From the NCBI RefSeq assembly GCF_019966495.1, contig NZ_JAIMIA010000004.1, forward strand, positions 1 through 64,000: a DNA stretch of 64,000 nucleotides, written 5' to 3'. Within the stretch, counting starts at the first letter, position 1. The number at the start of each line of letters is the position of its first letter. Position numbers and translations under genes: made by a program. This document shows, piece by piece, positions 41,679-50,469 of this stretch. The notes under the pieces were generated by a model. It had not been told where the DNA came from. It did not search any database and worked only from the letters and a program-made list of their open reading frames with translations. The stretch comes from Tateyamaria pelophila (GTDB taxonomy: Bacteria > Pseudomonadota > Alphaproteobacteria > Rhodobacterales > Rhodobacteraceae).

Positions 41679-42329
41679 ATGGCAGGAGAGCCAGACGCAG
41701 TTGTCGATTATATCATCGCGCAAATTGATGCGGGAGACGCACTTCCCGGCCGCGCGATCGACGAAAAGGAAATGATGCAGGTGTGCGGCGTGTCGCAGAC
41801 ACAGGTGCACGACGCGTTGATACGCCTCGAAGCGGACGGGCTCGTGCAGCGAGACCCGCGCAAAGGCGCTGTCATTTTTCAGCCGACCGTCGCCGAGTTT
41901 CTGACGATCCTTGAGGTGCACGCCAATCTCGAAAGCTTTGCCGCCGGATTGGCAGCGCAACGGATAACGGACACGTTAAAGGCCGAATTGCTGTCCGTGG
42001 TTGGTGCGTGCGGCACACATGCGGCAGAGTATGGTAACACGGATCCGGCTGGGTATTATCAGCTGAACACGCGGTTTCACGAAACCATCGCACAGGCCGC
42101 GCGCAACGATCTGCTGATGCAGATGATCAAGACCAATGCCCGCAAGCTGACGGCCTATTACCGCATGCGCTACCGCCATCCCGGAGCCTCGCAATCATCC
42201 GCCAAGGATCACGTGGCAATTGCCGATCTCATCATCGGATCCAAGCCCGAAGCAGCGGCGGCGGCTATGCAGGAACACTTCAATTATGACCGTGAAACCG
42301 TGATGGATCTGATCGCGTCAGCCGACTGA
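41679..42329 (+). CDS. GntR-family (FCD) transcriptional regulator
   Basis: A 216-aa regulator with an N-terminal winged helix (about residues 5-70: VVDYIIAQIDAGDALPGRAIDEKEM, then VHDALIRLEADGLVQRDPRKGA) and a C-terminal all-helical FCD ligand domain (AEFLTILEVHANLESFAAGLAA). FCD domains bind small organic acids, often through a metal. The ATG at 41679 follows GGGGAG and is preferred over more distant upstream codons. It may control the preceding dipeptidase. Confidence 0.88.
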   Translation: MAGEPDAVVDYIIAQIDAGDALPGRAIDEKEMMQVCGVSQTQVHDALIRLEADGLVQRDPRKGAVIFQPTVAEFLTILEVHANLESFAAGLAAQRITDTLKAELLSVVGACGTHAAEYGNTDPAGYYQLNTRFHETIAQAARNDLLMQMIKTNARKLTAYYRMRYRHPGASQSSAKDHVAIADLIIGSKPEAAAAAMQEHFNYDRETVMDLIASAD

Positions 42330-42837
42330 TCGTATCTCCAAAAACCGCGCAATTGTCGCGGCCCGGTCCGCGCCCCGATGCCCGTGTGCGGCTTGGCCCA
42401 TCAGCCGTAGATCAAGCCGCCGTCATCTCCGGGTGGCTTTATAGGGTCGCAACATAATCCCCGATCCGGTGATCGGTGACCGCGCTGGTGTCGCAGAAGG
42501 CGACAACCCGAGCGCCCTTGCGCAGGCGCGTCATCGCCACACTATGAGCGCCACATTCGGCACGTGTCTCGGCGAGGTCTTGCATTGATGGGGCAGGGGC
42601 AATGGCTCCGGATACCGTTTTGCCAAACACCCTTCCTGTTGGATTGACCCCTTTGTTCATTTCCTTCGAGCGGCTGAGACGGAATGACCCGCCGCGCTGG
42701 ACGGAGTGAGGCAGCGCCCATCGCAGTGAGGCGGTCACGCACCAGGCCGATATTCTGGGGGAACGCTGCGCAATTTCCATAACAAGATATCTGTGTGGCG
42801 TGCTGGGCTGACATCCGTAATGCCGTGATGATCAGCG
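42330..42837. other. intergenic stretch without a convincing gene
   Basis: About 500 bases. Minus-strand frames exist, for example 42439-42585 starting MQDLAETRAECGAHS, but none has a ribosome site or a recognised family. They may be remnants of a decayed gene. Nothing further is supported. Confidence 0.35.
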
Positions 42838-42869
42838 CAAAAAAGCCTCCCATAACAAGATGAGAGGCT
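42838..42869 (-). terminator. Rho-independent terminator after the DUF3300-DUF2950 operon
   Basis: On the minus strand AGCCTC (42869-42864) and GAGGCT (42849-42844) form a stem with a 14-base loop, followed directly by TTTTTT (42843-42838). It lies about 70 bases beyond the DUF2950 stop. Confidence 0.75.
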
Positions 42870-42941
42870 CTTTCTTACTCTTCGTAGCGAACCGGTTTGC
42901 CCTTGCTGTCCTTACGCGGATAAAGGCCACATCGGTGTTGT

Positions 42942-43859
42942 CTAAAACGGAACCCAGCCCTCGCCAGGATCGAAGCTTTCCATATCGTAACTGAGTTCGA
43001 GACCGTCCTCGCCAAGATCCTTTTCGAGGATGATACCGTTTTCGGAGACCATGAAGCTCATGATGCCGGTTACGCCATATTCCGCCGGAACGGCAAGCGC
43101 GGCATGGCCGGCGATTTGATGGCCATTGACGAAGTAATCCATCGCGCCACCGGGGGCTGCATCAGTTTGGCTGGAAAACATGCGATAGATATAGCCTTCG
43201 TAGGGTTCTGGACCTTGCTCTTCGCCATCCGCCACGTAGCCATTGGCTGATGCACGGGCGAACAATTCTCCCGCGGGGCTGTCGTCTCCGGGCCAGTACA
43301 ACCCGTTCTTTTGACCCTCGTCAGAGATCACGGCGGTGGCGAATTCAAGCACGCCATCGCCGTCCCAATCGGTACGCTTGTACTCCGCCTGAGCCGCGAC
43401 ATAGCTTTTGAGAACTTCGACCGTTTCAAGCTCATTGCGCCCGATTGCGCGATGTACCATCTCTTGCAGGCCTTCTTCGACGTCAAAGATCCACAACCCG
43501 TCTTCGCCGCGTATCATCGGCATCGGAAAGGCCCAATTGTCCTCTCCGATCAGCAAAACACCGTATTGACCATAGATTTCCTGAACGAAATGCTCTTGGT
43601 CGAAGGCATCGATAAAGCTTTGCAGGATCAGGCGCTCTTCGAAGGTCTCCCCTGATGGCATGATCTCAACAGCCTCAGACCCGAACAGAGATTCCATCTG
43701 TTCGGCGGATTGCGTCCGGATCGCAGAGGCCAACGCATTGGCCAGCGCTTCAGTTGTTGCATATCCGGTCTGTTGACCATCGACATTCGCAAAGGCCGCG
43801 TTTCCGACGACGAGAAGACCAGCGAGTGTGATCGCTTTCATTTTCTTAACAACCATCAT
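42942..43859 (-). CDS. DUF2950 exported protein
   Basis: A 305-aa protein with an N-terminal signal (AITLAGLLVVGNAAFA). The rest matches DUF2950: GRNELETVEVLKSYVAAQAEY, FASTING-like domain parts such as PYEGYIYRMFSSQ, the PAEYGVTGIMSFMV segment, and the usual end SFDPGEGWVPF. DUF2950 genes commonly follow DUF3300 genes, as here with a four-base ATGA overlap, so the two products probably act together in the envelope. The function is unknown. Confidence 0.88.
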   Translation of the reverse strand: MMVVKKMKAITLAGLLVVGNAAFANVDGQQTGYATTEALANALASAIRTQSAEQMESLFGSEAVEIMPSGETFEERLILQSFIDAFDQEHFVQEIYGQYGVLLIGEDNWAFPMPMIRGEDGLWIFDVEEGLQEMVHRAIGRNELETVEVLKSYVAAQAEYKRTDWDGDGVLEFATAVISDEGQKNGLYWPGDDSPAGELFARASANGYVADGEEQGPEPYEGYIYRMFSSQTDAAPGGAMDYFVNGHQIAGHAALAVPAEYGVTGIMSFMVSENGIILEKDLGEDGLELSYDMESFDPGEGWVPF

Positions 43860-45202
43860 CTGCTTCCTCTTCCGCCGCCTTTTGCTCTGTGGTTGCCCCC
43901 TCTGGAGGCTGATTTCCTGGCACCATGGCCGCTTTGATTGCGTTTCACGGCAGAATGCTGAACCTGCTTGCGTTGTTTTGGTGCAGCCGCCCGCTGCTTT
44001 ACAGCCGGTTTCGCTTTTGCGGGTGCAATCGCTTTCTTTTTGGTGGCTGCGGGGCGTTTTGCGACGCCCGCATTCTGGGGCCGATCGCGGGCAACGTCGC
44101 GCGTTTGAGGGCGATCACGGGCGATGTCTCGGGTTTGAGGGCGATCCCGCGAGATTTGCTGGGCTGCCGCCCGGTTTTCGGGGCGGCTGATGTCGCGGGC
44201 ACCTGTTTGCGCGCCAAGATCACGCCGCATCTGATCGCCGCGCGATGGATTTCTGTCAGTCAGAGCGGGCATTGTACTGGGCCGATTGCCTGTACGGTTG
44301 TTCAAGCCGCCGCGGTCCTTATGATCACGAATTTGATCCTTGCCCCGATCACGGCGCACATTGTTCGGCTTCCATTGATTGCCGATATTTACGCTATTGC
44401 CGATGTTAACGTTGCCATTGATGTCGATGTCGCCGCCCCGGTAGTGGACCGGACGACCATTCCAGCCGCCGCAGTTTCTGCATCCCCAGTAGCCGCCCCA
44501 ATAATCGTTGTTGTTGTTGTCGACGATGGCCGCGATCAGGATCGCCGAGCCGAAGAACAGCAATGCATCGTTGTTGTTGTTGGTGTCGGGATTGCTGACA
44601 TAGACGGTTTCGGTGTTGTATTGCGGAACATAGATGACTTCCGGGTCCGCGGGCAGGATCGTCACAGCTTCGGTTTCATCGCGCGCGACGACCTGTTCGG
44701 GGGTGTCCTGAAGGCTACCGACTTCGATCGCGGTTTCGCGCATGCGCTGGACAGAGGCCATCACGTCTTCGGATTGCACCAACATGGCCGAGCCTGCAAG
44801 CTCGGTCCAGTCGAGGTTGTCCGCCATGCGGGTCAGAACGTCCGGAAACGCTTCCGTCAGGATCTGAACACTGGGGTCCCAGTCTTCGGCGGCGACGGCT
44901 GCGGAAATCTCGTCCTGGCTCAACCCTTCGTTGTCTTCGAGCCACTGCTGGGCCTTGACGACGTCGAGAGGATAGGTCGCTGCAACCAATACCTGGATCA
45001 AAAGAGTGTCCGGAAACAGCGCAACCGGAGCGACCAGCTCGTCCAGTTCGTCGTTTGTCAGAAGGGTGTCTTCGGCCGTTTCCGTTTCAGCGTCCGCTGT
45101 GGTCTCGGCACTTGCACTGTCGGCCTGCTGTGCAATCGCCGGGGTCAGCGGAAAGGTTGCAATGGCAAGCATCAATGCAGCGGATGTCCATGGATTGTTC
45201 AA
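43856..45202 (-). CDS. DUF3300 exported protein with basic repeat-rich tail
   Basis: A 448-aa protein. A signal peptide (to about residue 24, TPAIAQ) and an acidic linker precede the DUF3300 domain (about 45-230: ELVAPVALFPDTLLIQVLVAATYPLDVV and ADPEVIYVPQYNTETVYV). After a short hydrophobic, Asn/Gly-rich segment comes a long arginine/lysine-rich tail with three RDRPQ units (about residues 345-375), probably disordered. It may bind nucleic acid or anionic polymers; that is inference. First gene of the DUF3300-DUF2950 operon. Confidence 0.88.
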   Translation of the reverse strand: MNNPWTSAALMLAIATFPLTPAIAQQADSASAETTADAETETAEDTLLTNDELDELVAPVALFPDTLLIQVLVAATYPLDVVKAQQWLEDNEGLSQDEISAAVAAEDWDPSVQILTEAFPDVLTRMADNLDWTELAGSAMLVQSEDVMASVQRMRETAIEVGSLQDTPEQVVARDETEAVTILPADPEVIYVPQYNTETVYVSNPDTNNNNDALLFFGSAILIAAIVDNNNNDYWGGYWGCRNCGGWNGRPVHYRGGDIDINGNVNIGNSVNIGNQWKPNNVRRDRGKDQIRDHKDRGGLNNRTGNRPSTMPALTDRNPSRGDQMRRDLGAQTGARDISRPENRAAAQQISRDRPQTRDIARDRPQTRDVARDRPQNAGVAKRPAATKKKAIAPAKAKPAVKQRAAAPKQRKQVQHSAVKRNQSGHGARKSASRGGNHRAKGGGRGSR

Positions 45203-45488
45203 TTGTCAGCTCCCTGCTTTGTACGCAAAGTGTATTATGCCCATGGAAGGATGCAACAGGTAAGTTCCATGAATGACTTCCAGAGTTCACTGACCGTGTG
45301 CCCATGAATGACCGATTTTCCGTATTGCAGAGTGCAACCGTTTCAAAGGGAACGGCGCGCGCAGATGCCAATCCTGCTCTGCAATCAGAGGTGGCAGTTC
45401 ACGCGCTGTGTGTGGCGTTTACAATTTTTTCTGACTGTGCGATGTTTCGTTGATCGCGCCCCAATTCCTTTTTCAGAGCATTGTTTGT

Positions 45489-46262
45489 ATGAGCCAGACA
45501 ACAACCGCCGCGCCGCGTAAAAAGCCAGTAAATTCATGGTTTGTGCGTTTTGGCAAACGCCAACGCAAATGGATCAATCCGTATATCAAACGCCACTCCA
45601 AGGTTGGTGACGCCGCAGTGTTCGACCGGTCAAACTTTGAATGGATCGATGCTCTGGAGGCCAATTGGGAAGCCATTCGGGACGAGGCACTGGCGGTGTT
45701 GAAAAACCGCGAAGGGATCCCGCCACTGGCGCAGATATCTCCGGATCACAAAGGCTTGGATGATCAGAATAAATGGCGGTCTTTCTTTCTGTGGGGTTAC
45801 GGATTTCGCGTTGATCAGAACTGCGCGCGCTGCCCGCAGACGACAGCGGCCCTGAAAAATGTGCCCGGACTGCGCACCGCGATGTTTTCCATTCATGCAC
45901 CGGGCATGGCCATTCCTCCGCACAAGGGCGTGACCGCGGGCATGTGCGTGTTTCACCTCGGCTTGAAAGTACCGAAGGATACCGCAAATTGCGCCATCCG
46001 CGTCGAAAACGAGATCGTACATTGGCAAGATGGTGAAGGCTTTGTGTTTGATGACACCAAGCAACACGAGACCTGGAACCGGACAGACGATGAGCGGGTC
46101 ATCCTGTTGGTTCAGTTTGACAGGCCTCTACGGTTTCCCGGCAACGTCGTGGCATCGTTGTTTTTCCAGGCCATCCGACGCACGTCCTTTGTTGGGAATG
46201 CGCGGCGTCAGTTGGGCGATTGGGAAGACACATTCCGGAAATTTGAAAAAGCCGACGAGTGA
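45489..46262 (+). CDS. aspartyl/asparaginyl beta-hydroxylase family (LpxO-like)
   Basis: A 257-aa Fe(II)/2-oxoglutarate-dependent dioxygenase of the AspH/LpxO type. The metal histidine lies in IHAPGMAIPPHKG, the distal histidine and binding arginine in FDDTKQHETWNRTDDERVILL. LpxO relatives 2-hydroxylate acyl chains of lipid A or other lipids. ATG 45489 is taken. It converges on an LpxL-like acyltransferase, and the neighbourhood is rich in lipid genes, so a lipid acyl chain is the likely target. Confidence 0.85.
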   Translation: MSQTTTAAPRKKPVNSWFVRFGKRQRKWINPYIKRHSKVGDAAVFDRSNFEWIDALEANWEAIRDEALAVLKNREGIPPLAQISPDHKGLDDQNKWRSFFLWGYGFRVDQNCARCPQTTAALKNVPGLRTAMFSIHAPGMAIPPHKGVTAGMCVFHLGLKVPKDTANCAIRVENEIVHWQDGEGFVFDDTKQHETWNRTDDERVILLVQFDRPLRFPGNVVASLFFQAIRRTSFVGNARRQLGDWEDTFRKFEKADE

Positions 46263-46352
46263 AGTCTCGTGCCATGACCGAAGCTGGCCGCGTGCCTGTG
46301 GACCAAAGGAGCCTGCTTGCCGGTCGCAAGACCGGTGACACGCGGATCGCGA

Positions 46353-47297
46353 CTACAATTCGTCTTGTGACAAAGGCTTCAGTGTCGGCTTGACTGTCGC
46401 GTTTTCCAGCGCCTGAAGCTTCATCCTTTCACGGTCGGCCCGCTTCCATCTGAGTTTACTACAGAACCAATGGCTGGCGTTTCGCGTGATGGAGCCTTCG
46501 ATCGCGTTGGCAATTTTCTGTGTCAGGTCAAACTCGGCTTCCTTGCCTTTTCTGCCTTCCGGCAAAATCGGCTCTTGAAAAGTCACGCGCAGGTGTCCGG
46601 GTGCGACCCGTATGATCTCGAAGGGGACAATGGGGCAATTGAAACCTGTCGCCAATCGGGCCGGCAGTCGCGTGATCGCCGTGGTACGCCCAAAGAAATC
46701 AACTTCAATGCCTGCATTGACCCGTTGATCCACCAGCAAGGCGATACACTCCGAGCGGTCAAGCGCCTGAAAACAGGGGCGCAGGGCTTTGAATTTCTCC
46801 ACGTAGATTGCACCGGTTTCAGCGCGATGCGCCGCCAGCAAGTTCTCGATAATCGGGTTTTTGTTTTGCGAATAGATTACCGTCAATGGTTGTTTCAGCT
46901 GATGGAAAAGCAACGGGCTCAGTTCCCAACTCCCCACATGCGCGCCGACATAAATCACCGGCCCTTTACCGTCGAAGGTGGAACCATCGGAGGTGATCCA
47001 ATCGATTCGTGTCCCGTTCTTACCGTCTCTGAAATCCGGAATATGGGCGACCTCTGCGATGTGTCTTCCGAAATTGGCAAGCATCTCATTGGCAAGGGCA
47101 TCGGCTTTACCCTCTTCCAGTTCCGGAAAGGCTTCCTGGATATTCCGGCGCATATTCGTCGATTTTACAAAGGAACTTCCTGCCTTGGACAGTACAAAGG
47201 CCATCAGCGCGGTGGCCTGTTTTGCCGGAAGGCGACGGATCGCGAAGTGGAGGGCCGAAATCAAAGGGTTGAAACGCTTTGATATTTTCTTTGGCAT
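46353..47297 (-). CDS. LpxL/HtrB-family lipid acyltransferase
   Basis: A 314-aa protein of the lysophospholipid/lauroyl acyltransferase family. The catalytic HxxxxE motif is GAHVGSWE (about residues 117-124), followed by VIYSQNKNPIIENL and LLVDQRVNAGIEVDFFGR, the acceptor-site block of LpxL-type enzymes. It is the usual length. It could acylate lipid A or another envelope lipid; the canonical lpxL/lpxM genes are not next to it. Confidence 0.85.
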   Translation of the reverse strand: MPKKISKRFNPLISALHFAIRRLPAKQATALMAFVLSKAGSSFVKSTNMRRNIQEAFPELEEGKADALANEMLANFGRHIAEVAHIPDFRDGKNGTRIDWITSDGSTFDGKGPVIYVGAHVGSWELSPLLFHQLKQPLTVIYSQNKNPIIENLLAAHRAETGAIYVEKFKALRPCFQALDRSECIALLVDQRVNAGIEVDFFGRTTAITRLPARLATGFNCPIVPFEIIRVAPGHLRVTFQEPILPEGRKGKEAEFDLTQKIANAIEGSITRNASHWFCSKLRWKRADRERMKLQALENATVKPTLKPLSQDEL

Positions 47298-47598
47298 TGC
47301 CCCCTCCCTCGCTTGTTTTTGTTAAATACTGACCCGAAGTTGTTGCCGTTTCAATACGCCGCAAGCGCGTTTTTTGCATCGTCGTTAGGTCTTAATTTGA
47401 TGTTCGCGCCAGATCAAGAGCGGGTTTGGTCGCGGTCTTGGTCAGGTGGTTTCGGCTCTGCTCTGGTCAACCCGTATAAGACAACGATGTCGACCACGTC
47501 AGCAAAGCGGTCCGTTTCAAAACCGTGCGCGCTCATGTCGGGGACATCAATTCGACTGGCAAATAATCATGCAAGTTGATGAATAATTTGAGACCAGT
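47298..47598. other. intergenic stretch without a gene
   Basis: About 300 bases between two same-strand genes. It is locally A+T-richer near 47300-47400 and should contain the acyltransferase promoter. No hairpin with a T-tract and no credible frame was seen. Confidence 0.4.
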
Positions 47599-48540
47599 TC
47601 AGGACACGCCGAGTGGAGAGTGCATCCAGTGGGACAGATCTCTGCCAAAGGTCTTGCCCAGGATCGCGATATCTTTCCCGAAGCCAAGGCGCAGTTCATC
47701 CGCAAAGCCTGGATCCAATGGAGGTGAACTGGCCTCGACAGCGTTGAAACGTTTGACCTTTTTGCGCAGCTTTCGGAACGCTCGTTGAAACTGTGCCGCC
47801 CGCACAGGGTTGTTGAGCAACTGCCCGGCTACCGGTCGCATCAGGCGGCCCGTATATAGACTTTGAAGCAGACCTATTTTATAACTGCTGGCCGGGTTGG
47901 TCCGCTTGAATTCAACGCGCCCATCATAGGGGACATCCAAAAACTCAAGCGTGCTCTTGTACGTCGAAAGCGTGTCGGTCAGGAAATCCTCAAAAAAGAT
48001 AGGCATGCAGTTCTCGCGGCCGACCAACGCGATCAACTGAGCGGAATACTCCCCGATGCGGGCGATTTCGCTGTATTTCAAAACCCGTGGATCCTGACAG
48101 TTGCGCGGAATGTGCTTTCCCTGCGCGCGCGCCTCCTGAAGCGCCCAGGCTTTGGCCAGATCCGCTTCGTCTTCCTGCCGCAAGTGCAGAAGACGCGCAT
48201 GATAGGATCGGATCAATTCGACTGGATCACGCAGCATGACAATGAATTTGGGTGCCTCGAAACTTCGCAATATCCGTTCGACGGCGTCTGGCGAATACAG
48301 TGTCGAAACAGCACCTTCACCGATCATCATGGTGTCGTCTTTCAGGGTCGGAAAATACGCCGTCAGAAATTCCTTCCGCATGGCCACGGGATCGGCCGAC
48401 TTGCGCGTGAATGAGAAATAGTGCGTTTCCTTGGGTTTCGAAAAGCAGATCTTGGGATGTTTTCCGAGATAGCGTGCCATCGCAGTGGTTCCGCAACGCG
48501 GAGCGCCGACGATAAAAAATGCCCCAAGGTTACGGCTCAT
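47599..48540 (-). CDS. PAPS-dependent sulfotransferase family protein
   Basis: A 313-aa cytosolic sulfotransferase. The 5'-phosphosulfate loop is GAPRCGTTAMARYLGKHP near the N-terminus, and the 3'-phosphate motif is VMLRDPVELIRSYH. The rest fits family Sulfotransfer_1/3. It would transfer sulfate from PAPS to a hydroxyl acceptor, perhaps a lipid or glycan. ATG 48540 is taken as the start, because it places the PAPS loop 12 residues in. It lies next to lipid-modification genes. Confidence 0.86.
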   Translation of the reverse strand: MSRNLGAFFIVGAPRCGTTAMARYLGKHPKICFSKPKETHYFSFTRKSADPVAMRKEFLTAYFPTLKDDTMMIGEGAVSTLYSPDAVERILRSFEAPKFIVMLRDPVELIRSYHARLLHLRQEDEADLAKAWALQEARAQGKHIPRNCQDPRVLKYSEIARIGEYSAQLIALVGRENCMPIFFEDFLTDTLSTYKSTLEFLDVPYDGRVEFKRTNPASSYKIGLLQSLYTGRLMRPVAGQLLNNPVRAAQFQRAFRKLRKKVKRFNAVEASSPPLDPGFADELRLGFGKDIAILGKTFGRDLSHWMHSPLGVS

Positions 48541-48867
48541 GACGTACTCACTCAAAGGTTCTGGCTCCACGATGCGCAAAGCAGAAATTGTGTCATTTGC
48601 GTGTTGCTCCGCATCGCTTTGGCCTGAACGGAGCGTGCCGCATCGAAGACACCAGGTCGAGTAAAGTTTTATCGCACCCGTTGAGCGGTTGCCACCCCAC
48701 CTGATAGATAAGCGCGTCAATCTTTTGCGCGAAAGAGAGGCACCGCGCCGGCGCGCGGGGGGGGATCGCGGCCAATCGCTCGCGTGCGGGCGCGTCGGAG
48801 TGTTGGGCTTTCCCCAAGGCCACTCGAAGCTGTAACACTTTGAAACCTCACGGCTGCAGGGGACTTG
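48541..48867. other. intergenic stretch between divergent genes
   Basis: A 327-base gap that must hold the promoters of the sulfotransferase and the first nucleotidyltransferase. It includes the 12-base palindrome CGCGCCGGCGCG followed by a G-run near 48748-48767. No gene was recognised. Confidence 0.35.
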
Positions 48868-49668
48868 ATGTTTCGACTGAACAGGGGCAGAACGCGAGAA
48901 ACCTTAAAACACTGGAATAAAACGTTGAAAGCAGTCATTTTGAGCGCCGGTCAGGGAAGCAGATTGCTTCCTTTGACCCAGAACCAACCCAAATGCTTGC
49001 TGCCCATAAACGGGCGGTCGATCCTTGAATGGCAGCTGAGCGCGTTGGCCGCAAATGGCGTGAACGACGTGACGGTCGTCACCGGGTTTTATGCCGAAGA
49101 GGTCGACAACCTGATCGCATCCCAGGATTTTGGCGACCAGAAGGTGCGCACCGTTTATAATCCGTTTTACGCCGTCGCCGACAATGCCGGCAGCTGCTAT
49201 GTTGCCCGCGAGGCGATGACGGGCGAATTTATGGTGATCAACGGTGACACATTGTTCGAACCCGAACTGGCGGGCAGGGCGCTTGCACAGCGCAAGATGC
49301 CCATCACCGTGACCATCGACCGCAAAGACTCTTATGACGCGGATGACATGAAGGTCTGCCTTGAAGGCGATCGTCTGATCCGTATCGGCAAAGCCCTGCC
49401 GCTGGATGTGGTGGACGCCGAGTCCATCGGCCTGTTGATGTTCAACGAAGAGGGTGGCCAGCACTTCAAGGATGCCATCGTCAACCTGCTGCGCGGCGAA
49501 AACGGCCTCAAAAGCTGGTATCTGCGCGCCATCGATGCGCTGGCTGTGAGAAAGGTCGTCGGCACCGCGTCCATCGAAGGCTACACATGGCAGGAGGTCG
49601 ATTTCATGGAAGACCTGAGCCGCGCTGAAGCGCTGGGTGACAAATGGGCCGGTCGTTCGGCGGGATAA
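48868..49668 (+). CDS. sugar-phosphate/alcohol-phosphate nucleotidyltransferase
   Basis: A 266-aa NTP-transferase fold protein. The signature is LKAVILSAGQGSRLLPLTQNQPKCLLPI, then VINGDTLFEP (metal aspartate). It is close to the phosphocholine cytidylyltransferase-like branch, which activates a phosphorylated alcohol to an NDP-alcohol. ATG 48868 follows AGGGGA. With two CDP-alcohol phosphotransferases downstream it may supply a CDP-activated head group. It converges on another nucleotidyltransferase with a six-base gap. Confidence 0.85.
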   Translation: MFRLNRGRTRETLKHWNKTLKAVILSAGQGSRLLPLTQNQPKCLLPINGRSILEWQLSALAANGVNDVTVVTGFYAEEVDNLIASQDFGDQKVRTVYNPFYAVADNAGSCYVAREAMTGEFMVINGDTLFEPELAGRALAQRKMPITVTIDRKDSYDADDMKVCLEGDRLIRIGKALPLDVVDAESIGLLMFNEEGGQHFKDAIVNLLRGENGLKSWYLRAIDALAVRKVVGTASIEGYTWQEVDFMEDLSRAEALGDKWAGRSAG

Positions 49669-49674
49669 CCCGCC

Positions 49675-50469
49675 TTACCTGCTGTCACGTGCGATCAATA
49701 TCTTTTCCGCGAGATAGAAGTCTTCCGGGCTGTCGACATCAATCGCCGCTTCGGCAAAGGGCATATGCGTCACGGCCAGTTTGGTGTCTGTTCGCTTGCC
49801 CAGTTTTTCCACTGCCTGCGCCAGCGTCAGGGTGTTCGTGAGATAGCGCAGCGCCGTCATGACGCCCAACTGGCGCAGCATGGTGAGCGGGCTTTTGCGG
49901 TTTTCCTCGACCTGACGCCAGAAGCGGATGATTTTGCCTGCCTGTGGGGACTGAAAGGCAAACAAGTTGCACCCGCCTTGACCACCGTCCCGAAAACGCA
50001 TGCGGGTGCGGCGGGCCTCTGGGTAGGCCTGCAGGACCATGTCGGTTTTGGCCATGGCAGCGGTAACATCAGAGCCGACCGGGAGCGAACTGAGAAAATA
50101 CTCCAGTATCTCCGGCGTCAGCAGGCAATTGTCCGCCGTCGTGATCACGACAGGCCCCGATTGACCGCCCCCAAGCGCTTCAAAGCCATGCAGCGCGCTT
50201 TGCGCAGGCGAAGGTTTGGCCGTCAGCGTTTGCAAGTATCCGCTATCCATCAGGACGTTGAGGCTGTGCAGATCGCTTAGAACTTCGGGCGTCTCGATGA
50301 CCACCACGACTTTATCGATGGATTTGACCGCTGAAAGCGTTGCGATTACCCGTTCGATCATCGGTTTACCGGCTATCGGCAAGAGCGCCTTGTGCGACAC
50401 GCCGCCAAGGGCTGCCACCGTGCAGTCAGGGCCACGGCTGCCGGCCAGAACAAGCGCAGAATAGGTCAC
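49675..50469 (-). CDS. MobA-like NTP transferase
   Basis: A 264-aa protein with an NTP-transferase fold: ALVLAGSRGPDCTVA, then HKALLPIAGKPMIERVIATL and VVITTADNCLLTPEI. The loop is a MobA/IspD-like variant. The GTG start at 50469 overlaps the stop of the ceramide-synthase-like gene by four bases (GTGA), so the two are translationally coupled. The nucleotide and acceptor are unknown; an activated head group for a lipid is a reasonable guess. Confidence 0.82.
   Translation of the reverse strand: MTYSALVLAGSRGPDCTVAALGGVSHKALLPIAGKPMIERVIATLSAVKSIDKVVVVIETPEVLSDLHSLNVLMDSGYLQTLTAKPSPAQSALHGFEALGGGQSGPVVITTADNCLLTPEILEYFLSSLPVGSDVTAAMAKTDMVLQAYPEARRTRMRFRDGGQGGCNLFAFQSPQAGKIIRFWRQVEENRKSPLTMLRQLGVMTALRYLTNTLTLAQAVEKLGKRTDTKLAVTHMPFAEAAIDVDSPEDFYLAEKILIARDSR

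Noticed and set aside
42875-42950. Protein-like minus-strand tail GLYPRKDSKGKPVRYEE
   Set aside because: No start codon or ribosome site, overlaps the end of the DUF2950 gene; too short to support.
43925-45307. 460-codon plus-strand frame opposite the DUF3300 gene
   Set aside because: No recognisable domain, no ribosome site; the DUF3300 domain and signal peptide support the minus strand.
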